NCBI GenBank assembly: GCA_964510235.1
Contig: CAZEBF010000013.1
Span: forward strand, 1-25,624
Origin: CAYUUR01 sp964510235
GTDB taxonomy: Bacteria > Patescibacteriota > Saccharimonadia > Saccharimonadales > CAYUUR01
Reading direction: 5' to 3'
DNA length: 25,624 bases
The translations under genes and the position numbers were made by a program. The notes under the pieces were generated by a model. It worked only from the letters and a program-made list of their open reading frames with translations. It was not told the origin of the DNA and did no database searches. Of the stretch, positions 7,937 through 14,710 are shown piece after piece (the stretch's first letter is position 1; each line of letters opens with the position of its first letter).

Positions 7937-8385
7937 GAGATTAAGGCTTCCTTGACCAGCGCAGCAATTCTACCACCGTCGGCCTTACCGGCAGTTTTTG
8001 ACTTAACCGCACCAATGACTTTGCCCATCGATTGGGGTGTTCGTTCTGGTAGCTGGGCAACCTCTTCGTCAACAATCGCTTGCAGTTCTTCATCAGTCAG
8101 CTGAGCAGGAAGATACTTTTCGATTATAGCCTTTTCTACCATTTCTGCTTGATGTCGGGCTTCATCACCACCCTGTTTGTACATATCAGCGCTTTCGAGG
8201 CGCTTCTTAGCTTCTTTGGTTAACACTTCTATGGCCTCTGCATCAGATAAACCCTGCTCGCGGCTACCATTGGCAACTTCGACGTTCAGGATCGCACTCT
8301 TAAGGCTACGTAAGGTCTGAACAAGTTGCTTCTCGCCCGCTAGCATTGCGGTTTTTATATCGGCATCGATTTGTTGTTTTATCAT
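7933..8385 (-). CDS. GatB/YqeY domain protein
   Basis: A 150-residue protein of the YqeY family, related to the C-terminal tRNA-binding domain of the GatB amidotransferase subunit. Visible family features are the N-terminal IDADIKTAMLAGEKQLVQTLRSLKSAI, the middle KKRLESADMYKQGGDEARHQAEMVEKAIIEKYLPAQLTDEELQAIV and the C-terminal MGKVIGAVKSKTAGKADGGRIAALVKEAL. Its cellular role is not established in general. It is the first gene of the operon with adk and map. The ATG at 8385 is 7 bases after a TACACT -10 box, so the mRNA probably begins at or next to the start codon; a GTG directly upstream is in frame but less likely. Confidence 0.9.
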   Translation of the reverse strand: MIKQQIDADIKTAMLAGEKQLVQTLRSLKSAILNVEVANGSREQGLSDAEAIEVLTKEAKKRLESADMYKQGGDEARHQAEMVEKAIIEKYLPAQLTDEELQAIVDEEVAQLPERTPQSMGKVIGAVKSKTAGKADGGRIAALVKEALIS

Positions 8386-8392
8386 CACCTAC

Positions 8393-8422
8393 AGTGTAAC
8401 AAACTGGCCTACGGCCAGGCAA
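8393..8422 (-). promoter_or_regulatory. yqeY-adk-map promoter, leaderless type
   Basis: Minus strand: -35 TTGCCT (8417-8422), 18-bp spacer, -10 TACACT (8393-8398), then 7 bases to the ATG. The spacer contains a CTGGCC-TAC-GGCCAG inverted repeat (8404-8418) that also reaches into the -35 box. Confidence 0.55.
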
Positions 8423-8429
8423 CGGCCAA

Positions 8430-8468
8430 AAGAAAACCACCCTTCGTAGATTGAAGAGTGGTTACTAG
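8430..8468 (-). terminator. intrinsic terminator of rpsU
   Basis: On the minus strand AACCACTCTTC pairs with GAAGGGTGGTT around a 7-base loop and is followed by TTTCTTTT. It lies between the rpsU stop and the yqeY promoter and separates the two units. Confidence 0.85.
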
Positions 8469-8482
8469 AGAATGACGAGTAT

Positions 8483-8698
8483 CTAACGAATACCGAGTTT
8501 AATCTTCTTCATCTTGTCAGCCTTACGAGCTTTGCGGATGATGGCCTTTTCGCGGCGATCACGCTTGCTGAGTGGCTTCTCGAAGAATTGATTCTGCTTG
8601 GCAGCGCTGATTACACCCGATTGCTGCACCTTACGGTTAAAGCGTCGGAGTAAGTTCTCGGTCGATTCTTTCTGGTCTTTACGTGTAACTTGTATCAT
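8483..8698 (-). CDS. rpsU: 30S ribosomal protein bS21
   Basis: A 71-residue, strongly basic protein with the bS21 pattern: MIQVTRKDQKESTENLLRRFNRKVQQSG, then a lysine/arginine-rich C-terminal tail (KRDRREKAIIRKARKADKMKK). bS21 sits on the 30S platform near the anti-Shine-Dalgarno helix and takes part in mRNA recognition. The start at ATG 8698 is chosen over an upstream in-frame codon because the family begins with this sequence and because the -10 box lies in between. There is no ribosome-binding site: TATAAT ends 9 bases before the ATG. Monocistronic, with its own terminator. Confidence 0.93.
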   Translation of the reverse strand: MIQVTRKDQKESTENLLRRFNRKVQQSGVISAAKQNQFFEKPLSKRDRREKAIIRKARKADKMKKIKLGIR

Positions 8699-8707
8699 AC
8701 TCGGGAG

Positions 8708-8736
8708 ATTATATAGCAACAGAGGTGCTATTGCAA
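8708..8736 (-). promoter_or_regulatory. rpsU promoter
   Basis: Minus strand: -35 TTGCAA (8731-8736), 17-bp spacer, -10 TATAAT (8708-8713), ATG 9 bases further. One of the best promoter matches in the window; the predicted leader is only 2-3 bases. Confidence 0.75.
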
Positions 8737-8747
8737 CCGTTCTCTGG

Positions 8748-9035
8748 TTACATTCCTGGCCGTTTTTGGGTGTGGCGCTGGGATTTCAGAACAATGCTCT
8801 GTAGCTCTTTAAAGATCGGGAAATGCTTGTTGGTGTGGTAAATCTTGGTGTTACCTTGCTTCTCAGAAATGAGAAAACCGATTTTTTCGAGTCGCTTGAG
8901 CTCACGTTGAATGTTGCCAGCATCTTCTTTGATCAGCTTAGCCAGCCCACGAACGTGTGTTTTAAAATCTGGATATTTTGCGTACACCACAATAATCTTG
9001 CGACGCACACGTGAAGTTATAAATACATCTAGCAT
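8748..9035 (-). CDS. small winged-helix DNA-binding protein
   Basis: A 95-residue protein consisting almost only of a winged helix-turn-helix: helices about residues 6-20 and 28-36 (LAKLIKED), recognition helix GNIQRELKRLEKIGFL about 38-54, and the wing SEKQGNTKIYHTN. This resembles ArsR/TrmB-type domains with no ligand or metal-binding cysteines, so the sensed signal, if any, is unknown. The C-terminus is a short basic tail (KSQRHTQKRPGM). It is divergent from priA and upstream of rpsU on the same strand. The leader (GGATAAAATAAC before the ATG) shows neither a good SD nor a well-spaced -10. It may regulate its own promoter or the priA side of the intergenic region. Confidence 0.75.
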   Translation of the reverse strand: MLDVFITSRVRRKIIVVYAKYPDFKTHVRGLAKLIKEDAGNIQRELKRLEKIGFLISEKQGNTKIYHTNKHFPIFKELQSIVLKSQRHTQKRPGM

Positions 9036-9185
9036 GTTATTTTATCCTGTTATTTCCCTTTAACCCTCTTACCTCAAGAGTTGTTTCGAGCGTAAGCTCT
9101 ATTGTTATTCAAACAACGTAATCAAAGTATAGACCGTCATGCGGACGATTTCAACACCCTAGCTACAAATTCTTTAAAATACCTC

Positions 9186-9191
9186 TATACT
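9186..9191 (+). promoter_or_regulatory. priA -10 box, leaderless type
   Basis: TATACT followed by exactly 6 bases (ACGGGT) and the ATG at 9198. No convincing -35 hexamer is seen at 16-18 bp. This site is the reason the start was moved 32 codons downstream of the longest reading frame. Confidence 0.5.
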
Positions 9192-9197
9192 ACGGGT

Positions 9198-11141
9198 ATG
9201 TTCTATTATGAGGTTTTGTTGAGTTCACCCCAGTTTCACGGCCACGAGGCGTTGACGTATGAGTCGGCTGACAAACTGCAGCGTGGTGTAGTCGTATGTG
9301 TACCGATGAGACAAAAGCGCTATCTTGGTATCGTCATGCAATCTGCTAAGAAGCCAAGCTACAAAACTAAGCCAATCACTACTGTTCTGACGACACAGCC
9401 AATACCCGACCAGACGTTAGAAGCTCTGTTATGGCTGCATCGGTTTTACCCCAGTCCCTTAGGCCTTATCGCACAACAAGCTTTGCCGAGCGGTTTACTA
9501 CTCAGCAAAGCGCCAAAGACTCCAACTCCAGTCACCCCAACAGACACGGCTGGCGCCACCATGCCGGCACTGAGCCGACAGCAGCAAGCTGCCATCGACA
9601 CTATTGCCAGTAGCCCTAAGCGAAGCTTTCTGGTCCATGGCGACACAGGTACCGGAAAGACACGTCTATACATGGAGCTGGCACAGCAAGCATTAAAAAA
9701 ACAACAGTCAGTCCTGGTGATTACTCCTGAGATTGGCCTAACCCCTCAACTGGTCAAAGGCTTTCAGACATACTTTGCTGAGGAAGTGATTTTACTGCAT
9801 TCACAACAGACTGCTGCGGAACGTCGCAACCAATGGTTACGCATACTCTACGCTAACAAGCCTCAGATCATTATTGGGCCGCGCTCAGCCTTGTTTGCGC
9901 CAATTACCCAGCTTGGGTTAATTATTGTCGATGAAGCTCATGACCAAGCTCTCAAACAGGACAAAGCGCCGCGTTACCATGCCCTGCGCGTAGCTGCCAA
10001 GTTGTCGTCACTCCATAAGGCGCTGTTTATCGCCGGTTCGGCCACGCCACATGTCTCAGAGTATTGGTTAGCCCAGCAGACAGGCACACCAATCATTCGC
10101 ATCGATGAGCTACCGATCGGTCGAACAATTGAACGCACCATACAAACAGTTAACCTAAAAGAGAAAGATCACTTTGCCAAAAGCAAGAATCTATCAAACC
10201 AGTTACTAGAGGCAATCGAGCAAGCTTTGCAGAATAAACAACAATCACTCGTCTTCTTGAATCGGCGCGGGACGGCCCGACTGGTGCACTGTCAGAACTG
10301 TGGCTGGCAAGCGCTTTGCCCGACCTGTGATTTGCCAATGACCTACCATGGCGACGCTCATGAAATGCGTTGTCATACATGCGGTTATCATGCCGCACCG
10401 CCGTCATCATGTGCAGAGTGTAGTAGTCATGACATCGTTTTCCGATCAATCGGCACCAAGTCGTTAGTCACCGAACTAGAGAGGCTTTTCCCGAAGGCAC
10501 GTATCAAACGTTATGATACTGACAACAGTAAGGATGAACGGATGGAAGCTAACTTTGATGCTGTAGTGACCGGTGAGGTTGATATCATTGTCGGTACCCA
10601 GATGATCACCAAAGGACTGGATCTGCCACATCTATCTGTGGTCGGCATTGTTTTAGCTGACACCAGCCTGTACCTGCCAGACTTCAGTGCCGAAGAGCAA
10701 ACATATCAAATCCTCACCCAAGTCATTGGACGGGTTGGTCGCGGCCATAACCAGGGCAGTGTCATCCTTCAGTCCTACCAACCTGACAGCGCCAGTATAC
10801 AAGCGGCAGTCTCTGGCGACTGGCCCGCTTTTTATTCTGATCAGATACGAGAACGAGAAGCATTCGGCTTTCCTCCCTTCTATCACTTCTTAAAGCTCGT
10901 CGTTAACCGTACAACCAGCGTCAGTGCCCAATCAGCAGCTGACCAGCTAGCTAATACCATTAGACAAGCTGGCAGACGCGTTGAAATTGTCGGTCCAAGC
11001 CCCTCATTCAAAGAGAAATTTGCTGGCAAGTACCACTGGCAATTGCTCGTAAAAGCTAAGGACCGTCAGGAGCTTGTCTCTATCTGCCAAGAGTTGCCAA
11101 ACGGCTGGACTGCTGACCTTGATCCTCTGACGCTGCTGTAG
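9198..11141 (+). CDS. priA: primosomal protein N', replication-restart helicase PriA
   Basis: PriA recognises abandoned replication forks and reloads the replisome. The 647-residue protein has an N-terminal 3'-DNA-binding domain (MFYYEVLLSSPQFHGHEALTYES to about residue 100), a helicase core with Walker A GDTGTGKT, IGPRSALFAP (motif Ia region), DEAH box IIVDEAHD, and GSATPHVSEY. It then carries the diagnostic zinc-binding insertion with four cysteine pairs (CQNC, CPTC, CHTC, CAEC) and helicase motifs V-VI (VGTQMITKGLDLP, QVIGRVGRG). It is somewhat shorter than the roughly 730 residues of E. coli PriA. The ATG at 9198 is preferred over an upstream in-frame start because it directly follows the -10 box and begins the conserved domain. 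The stop codon UAG overlaps an inverted repeat in front of def. Confidence 0.95.
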   Translation: MFYYEVLLSSPQFHGHEALTYESADKLQRGVVVCVPMRQKRYLGIVMQSAKKPSYKTKPITTVLTTQPIPDQTLEALLWLHRFYPSPLGLIAQQALPSGLLLSKAPKTPTPVTPTDTAGATMPALSRQQQAAIDTIASSPKRSFLVHGDTGTGKTRLYMELAQQALKKQQSVLVITPEIGLTPQLVKGFQTYFAEEVILLHSQQTAAERRNQWLRILYANKPQIIIGPRSALFAPITQLGLIIVDEAHDQALKQDKAPRYHALRVAAKLSSLHKALFIAGSATPHVSEYWLAQQTGTPIIRIDELPIGRTIERTIQTVNLKEKDHFAKSKNLSNQLLEAIEQALQNKQQSLVFLNRRGTARLVHCQNCGWQALCPTCDLPMTYHGDAHEMRCHTCGYHAAPPSSCAECSSHDIVFRSIGTKSLVTELERLFPKARIKRYDTDNSKDERMEANFDAVVTGEVDIIVGTQMITKGLDLPHLSVVGIVLADTSLYLPDFSAEEQTYQILTQVIGRVGRGHNQGSVILQSYQPDSASIQAAVSGDWPAFYSDQIREREAFGFPPFYHFLKLVVNRTTSVSAQSAADQLANTIRQAGRRVEIVGPSPSFKEKFAGKYHWQLLVKAKDRQELVSICQELPNGWTADLDPLTLL

Positions 11142-11173
11142 CGCTTACAGCATAGCTTTCCATCTGTTATAAT
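11135..11173 (+). promoter_or_regulatory. def-fmt promoter with overlapping inverted repeat
   Basis: -35 TTACAG (11145-11150), 17-bp spacer, -10 TATAAT (11168-11173), ATG after 8 bases. The repeat GCTGTA-gcgct-TACAGC (11135-11151) overlaps the -35 box and the priA stop codon, and could be an operator; it has no U-run and is a poor terminator. Confidence 0.6.
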
Positions 11174-11181
11174 AGCCGTAA

Positions 11182-11763
11182 ATGAGTGCGACCAAAGAAG
11201 ACATTATTGCCCTGCCCAATCCTCACCTGCGTAAACGCTCCAAGCGTGTTGGTGTCGTTACTGATGAGATTCTTAAGCTGATTGAGGATATGAAGTCAGC
11301 CACACTTGATTGGGAAGCGAGCCGTGAACATGAGGTTGGTGTCGCTCTGGCGGCGGTTCAGATTGATGTCCTGTATCGTGTAGTAGTAGTCCGTAACAAC
11401 TTTGATAAACGCGAGGACCACTCCTTTCATGTCTTTATAAACCCAGAGATTGTCAAAAAAGAAGGTAAAGTCACAGAAGACTACGAGGGCTGTCTTAGTA
11501 TTAAGGATTTGTACGGCAAGGTTCCGCGTCATCAAAAGGTCAAGCTTAAGGCGCTCAATGAGCACGGCAAAGAGTTCCGTGTCACGGTTGAAGGCTTTCT
11601 AGCCCGCATCTTCCAGCACGAAATTGACCACACCAACGGCATCGTCTACATTGATCACATCAAAGACAATCCCAAGGCGTTCTATCGTCTATCCGACCAA
11701 GGCAAACTGGAGCAGCTTGATTACGACAAGGACGTTAAAGACAATGCCGAACTCTGGGGCTAA
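11182..11763 (+). CDS. def: peptide deformylase
   Basis: It removes the formyl group from the initiator methionine of new proteins. The three family motifs are present: motif 1 GVALAAVQ at residues 53-60, motif 2 EGCLS at about 102-106 with the metal-binding Cys 104, and motif 3 QHEIDH with metal-binding His 146 and 150 and catalytic Glu 147. The 193-residue length is normal. No ribosome-binding site is seen; the mRNA start is predicted 0-2 bases before the ATG. The last 20 bases overlap the start of fmt, so deformylase and formyltransferase are made together. Confidence 0.95.
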   Translation: MSATKEDIIALPNPHLRKRSKRVGVVTDEILKLIEDMKSATLDWEASREHEVGVALAAVQIDVLYRVVVVRNNFDKREDHSFHVFINPEIVKKEGKVTEDYEGCLSIKDLYGKVPRHQKVKLKALNEHGKEFRVTVEGFLARIFQHEIDHTNGIVYIDHIKDNPKAFYRLSDQGKLEQLDYDKDVKDNAELWG

Positions 11764-12673
11764 ACCATCTGTGGTTTTCTTTGGTAGCGGCCCTGTTGCT
11801 TCTAAAAGCTTACAGCTACTGACTGAACACTGCGATATTGAAGCAGTTATTACTAAACCGCGAGCAGCTCACCACCGCGGCAGCGTACCTGTTCTCGAAT
11901 TGTGTGAGCAAATGTCACTGCCGCACTTTCTGCCGGCAAATAAGCAAGAGCTTAGTGACTTATTTACAACGAAAAGTTTTAGTTCGTCTGTTGGCATTGT
12001 CATCGACTATGGCATTATTATTAACAACGATGTAATAGAGAGCTTCCCTAAAGGCATAGTGAACAGTCATTTTTCGCTCCTACCTGAGTGGCGCGGGGCT
12101 GATCCAATCACTTTTTCTATTTTGTCTGGCCAGACTAAAACTGGTGTTAGTCTAATGGTGATTGAACCGACCCTTGATACTGGTAAGCTGATTACCCAGA
12201 AAACCATGTCAATTGCACCAGATGAGACGACCGCTACTCTAACTGATAAACTCATTGATCTCAGTGATAAGCTGCTTCGTGACTATTTGCCGCGCTACCT
12301 CTCTGGTGAAGTCACACCACGCGCACAACCTCATCCTGACCGAGCGACCTACTCGCGCAAGCTTACTAAAGAAGATGGCAATGTGGATTGGCAAAAACCT
12401 GCCGAGCAGTTAGAGCGCGAGATACGAGCATTCTTGGAGTGGCCGAAGAGCCGTACTTCCATTGCCGGCAAAGATGTTGTCATAACCAAAGCCCACGTCA
12501 CACCCAGCACTGGAGCTGGACAAAAACCAGGTGAAATTACCATCGTACCCGAGATTAAGGAATTTGGTATTGCTACTAGCGACGGAACACTTTGGATTGA
12601 TCGACTGACCCCGGCCGGCAAAAAAGAAATGACCGGCGAGGCGTTCCTGGCCGGTCATCGAAGATTACTGTAG
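11744..12673 (+). CDS. fmt: methionyl-tRNA formyltransferase
   Basis: It formylates Met-tRNA(fMet) using 10-formyltetrahydrofolate, allowing IF-2-dependent initiation. The 309-residue length matches the family. The N-terminal domain begins SVVFFGSGPVASKSLQLL. The catalytic Asn and His are in GIVNSHFSLLPEWRGADP (SLLPxxRG signature) and the catalytic Asp in EPTLDTGKLI. The C-terminal OB-like domain starts around residue 205 (TYSRKLTKEDGNVDW) and runs to the end. The ATG at 11744 is the first that fits the domain; the open frame extends further upstream only inside def. It ends in UAG one base from the end of the convergent DUF5663 gene, with no terminator in between. Confidence 0.93.
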   Translation: MPNSGAKPSVVFFGSGPVASKSLQLLTEHCDIEAVITKPRAAHHRGSVPVLELCEQMSLPHFLPANKQELSDLFTTKSFSSSVGIVIDYGIIINNDVIESFPKGIVNSHFSLLPEWRGADPITFSILSGQTKTGVSLMVIEPTLDTGKLITQKTMSIAPDETTATLTDKLIDLSDKLLRDYLPRYLSGEVTPRAQPHPDRATYSRKLTKEDGNVDWQKPAEQLEREIRAFLEWPKSRTSIAGKDVVITKAHVTPSTGAGQKPGEITIVPEIKEFGIATSDGTLWIDRLTPAGKKEMTGEAFLAGHRRLL

Positions 12674-12674
12674 C

Positions 12675-13169
12675 CTACTGCATTGGTGCAGCTGGTGGTG
12701 TTGGTGGTTGCTGCCAATCTTGTGGGCCAGCTTGTGGTGCAACGCCTGGCTGAGGTGCCGGTGGCATCTGTGGATCACTGAGTGGTTGTGCATGACCCGG
12801 CATTGCTGCAGGCTGCTGTTGCATACCCGGCTGCACTGGTGCGACAGGTTGTGGCGCTTGCTGAGCAGTTGCCATAATCTGTGGAGCTGCAGCGCTAATT
12901 TCTGCCTTGAGTTTGTTGAGCTCTTCGGCCACAACGTCTTTGTAGTTAGGGAAATTCGTTTCTAGCCACTTGAGTGCACCAGCTTCGTCGTTAGCATCAA
13001 TGAAACGCTCAAACTCATCTAGTTGCTCATTGGTCATCTGTTCAGCCAGTCGCATACCAACACGCATCTCGAGTGTTTCGTAGATGTGCGCTAGCATTCG
13101 GTTCTTTTCGGCTGGCGGCAAAGCACCTAGGCCCAGTTCTCGTAGTAAATTGTCGTCTAGTTTGAACAT
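12675..13169 (-). CDS. DUF5663-like protein with Pro/Gln-rich tail
   Basis: Residues 1-90 form an alpha-helical domain that resembles DUF5663, often seen in Patescibacteria: MFKLDDNLLRELGLGALPPAEKNRMLAHIYETLEMRVGMRLAEQMTNEQLDEFERF is its core, here followed by LKWLETNFPNYKDVVAEELNKLK. The last 70 residues are low-complexity, rich in Pro, Gln, Ala and Met, and probably disordered. No signal peptide or membrane segment is visible. The function is unknown. The start has an AAGGAAG ribosome-binding site, and TACAAT (a -10-like box) lies about 20 bases further up. The gene lies downstream of a membrane-associated protein (13223-14629) of equally unknown role on the same strand. Confidence 0.8.
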   Translation of the reverse strand: MFKLDDNLLRELGLGALPPAEKNRMLAHIYETLEMRVGMRLAEQMTNEQLDEFERFIDANDEAGALKWLETNFPNYKDVVAEELNKLKAEISAAAPQIMATAQQAPQPVAPVQPGMQQQPAAMPGHAQPLSDPQMPPAPQPGVAPQAGPQDWQQPPTPPAAPMQ

Positions 13170-13222
13170 GTTACTTCCTTTTTATATGAGGTATTGTAAC
13201 AGTTTTTGCCTGGTTTGAAACC

Positions 13223-14629
13223 TTATGAAAGGTTGGCGAAGTTGCGGTCAGCAATCTCAGCAGCTTCTTCGGCGCTCATGCCCCGTTCCATTAGCTCAGA
13301 GATCTGCCTTGCACGCTCGCTTGAGAGGTTCAGAACATCGATTCCCTGTTGATGTGTCCAGCCGTTAGCTTCAACGATACGATTAAACTCAGCTAATTGC
13401 TGCTCTTGTGTCATTTCAGCGACTGAAACGTCTGCTCCACCACTTACGGTGCCATCGATAGCATCTGGAGCTTCATCGATGTCTGTGTCAATTCCTGGTA
13501 TATTTTCAGTCTCTTCGACAGGTGCGTCTGCTTCTTCACCGTCAAATGGGTTGAAGTCTGGCTGGTCTGTGCTAGCGTCGCTATCAGGTGTGTCAGTTTC
13601 TGGACGTATATTGTGACCTTCTTCGGGGACAGTAGTGCTTGGCGTTGTGTCTTCAGTCTCAGGCGCTGACGTAGAAGTTGTTTCTTCTACATCTGGCTCT
13701 ATATCAGGAGCACTGACTTTGGCCTCAATCTCTGCTGGGACAGGGTTATCGTGAAGTGGCATCCAATCTGGCACACCACGGAATACAAATTCTCGAGGAG
13801 TTTCAGTTGCGTCCCAGGCACCGCTAAGTAATCCATCGGCAGCATTGAATGCAACTTCTACAACACGAGGCATTAGAACGACCGCAGCCATCGTGCCAGC
13901 GACACTACGAATGTTCTTTCGACGTTCTTTAATCTCTGCTGTACGAAGTGATTCAGCCAATTTATTGTTACTAATCTTGTCGGGACGACTGGCACCATCA
14001 AAACGTTCAACATTATGGTCAAGTCGCTCGTTAGCGAGCTGAGTTATGCCGGCTTCCTTTTTGAGCTTACCTGTGACTGCACGTCGCACGAGTCGGCTGC
14101 CAAAGGCAGCACCGGCTACGGCAGTTGCACCGCCCAAACCTAAGCCAGCCATAGGGATAACAGCGGTTGCAGCGATTCCTACACCAGCAGAAACAAGGGC
14201 TTTACCGAGAATACCTCGTTTAGTCCAGATAGTATCATAGAAGCCAGCCAATCGCTTATTCTCAACTTGGTTAACCATACGGTCACTGATGTCATGTTCT
14301 AGCTGGATGTACTCAGTAACATTTGCTTCTTGTTGCTGCTCATCAGTTGCGCCCCATCCAGTAATCAGGTCATCACGAGATTGAATGTATCCATCACGGG
14401 CATTATCAAGTGCACGTTTCATGGCCGGTGTTACTGTGTGACGACGGAAGCGTGCGCTCAGTTCGACATATCGATCACGTGAAGCATGATACACTTCTTC
14501 TTCGCTACCAATGATTTCTTCTTCACCATATCGTTTATCGGCAATGTAGTTCATTGCGCGTTCGAATCGGCCTGGGCTACCAGCAGGTGGTGCTGGCGCA
14601 GGGGCTGGGGGTGCTACAGGGGCTGCCAT
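13223..14629 (-). CDS. membrane-associated protein with acidic disordered region, function unknown
   Basis: A 468-residue protein with a Pro/Ala-rich N-terminus, a helical region (about 15-130: FERAMNYIADKRYGEEEIIG and following charged helices), a glycine/alanine-rich hydrophobic stretch (KALVSAGVGIAATAVIPMAGLGLGG, about 147-185) that could be a membrane hairpin, and a second hydrophobic segment (SVAGTMAAVVLMPRVVEVAF, about 243-262). A long Asp/Glu/Thr/Pro-rich disordered stretch follows (about 300-405), then a C-terminal helical domain containing two UBA-like short helical motifs (FNRIVEANGWTHQQGIDVL; ISELMERGMSAEEAAEIAD). I do not recognise a family. The ATG at 14629 is preceded by GGAGAG at a good distance. 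It shares the motif APDIEPDVEETTS with the protein encoded at 14711-16174. Confidence 0.75.
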   Translation of the reverse strand: MAAPVAPPAPAPAPPAGSPGRFERAMNYIADKRYGEEEIIGSEEEVYHASRDRYVELSARFRRHTVTPAMKRALDNARDGYIQSRDDLITGWGATDEQQQEANVTEYIQLEHDISDRMVNQVENKRLAGFYDTIWTKRGILGKALVSAGVGIAATAVIPMAGLGLGGATAVAGAAFGSRLVRRAVTGKLKKEAGITQLANERLDHNVERFDGASRPDKISNNKLAESLRTAEIKERRKNIRSVAGTMAAVVLMPRVVEVAFNAADGLLSGAWDATETPREFVFRGVPDWMPLHDNPVPAEIEAKVSAPDIEPDVEETTSTSAPETEDTTPSTTVPEEGHNIRPETDTPDSDASTDQPDFNPFDGEEADAPVEETENIPGIDTDIDEAPDAIDGTVSGGADVSVAEMTQEQQLAEFNRIVEANGWTHQQGIDVLNLSSERARQISELMERGMSAEEAAEIADRNFANLS

Positions 14630-14665
14630 AGTATAGTTTCTCTCCAAAACTTAAATATCAGGATG

Positions 14666-14694
14666 ATTATAAACTTTTGTAGGATTTTTTGCAA
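14666..14694 (-). promoter_or_regulatory. promoter of the 13223-14629 gene
   Basis: Minus strand: -35 TTGCAA (14689-14694), 17-bp spacer, -10 TATAAT (14666-14671). The leader of about 30 bases carries GGAGAG. Confidence 0.7.
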
Positions 14695-14710
14695 GTCTAT
14701 TGTTGTATAG

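Noticed and set aside
9102..9197. 32-codon N-terminal extension of priA
   Set aside because: The extension has no similarity to PriA N-termini and contains the -10 box that precedes the ATG at 9198.
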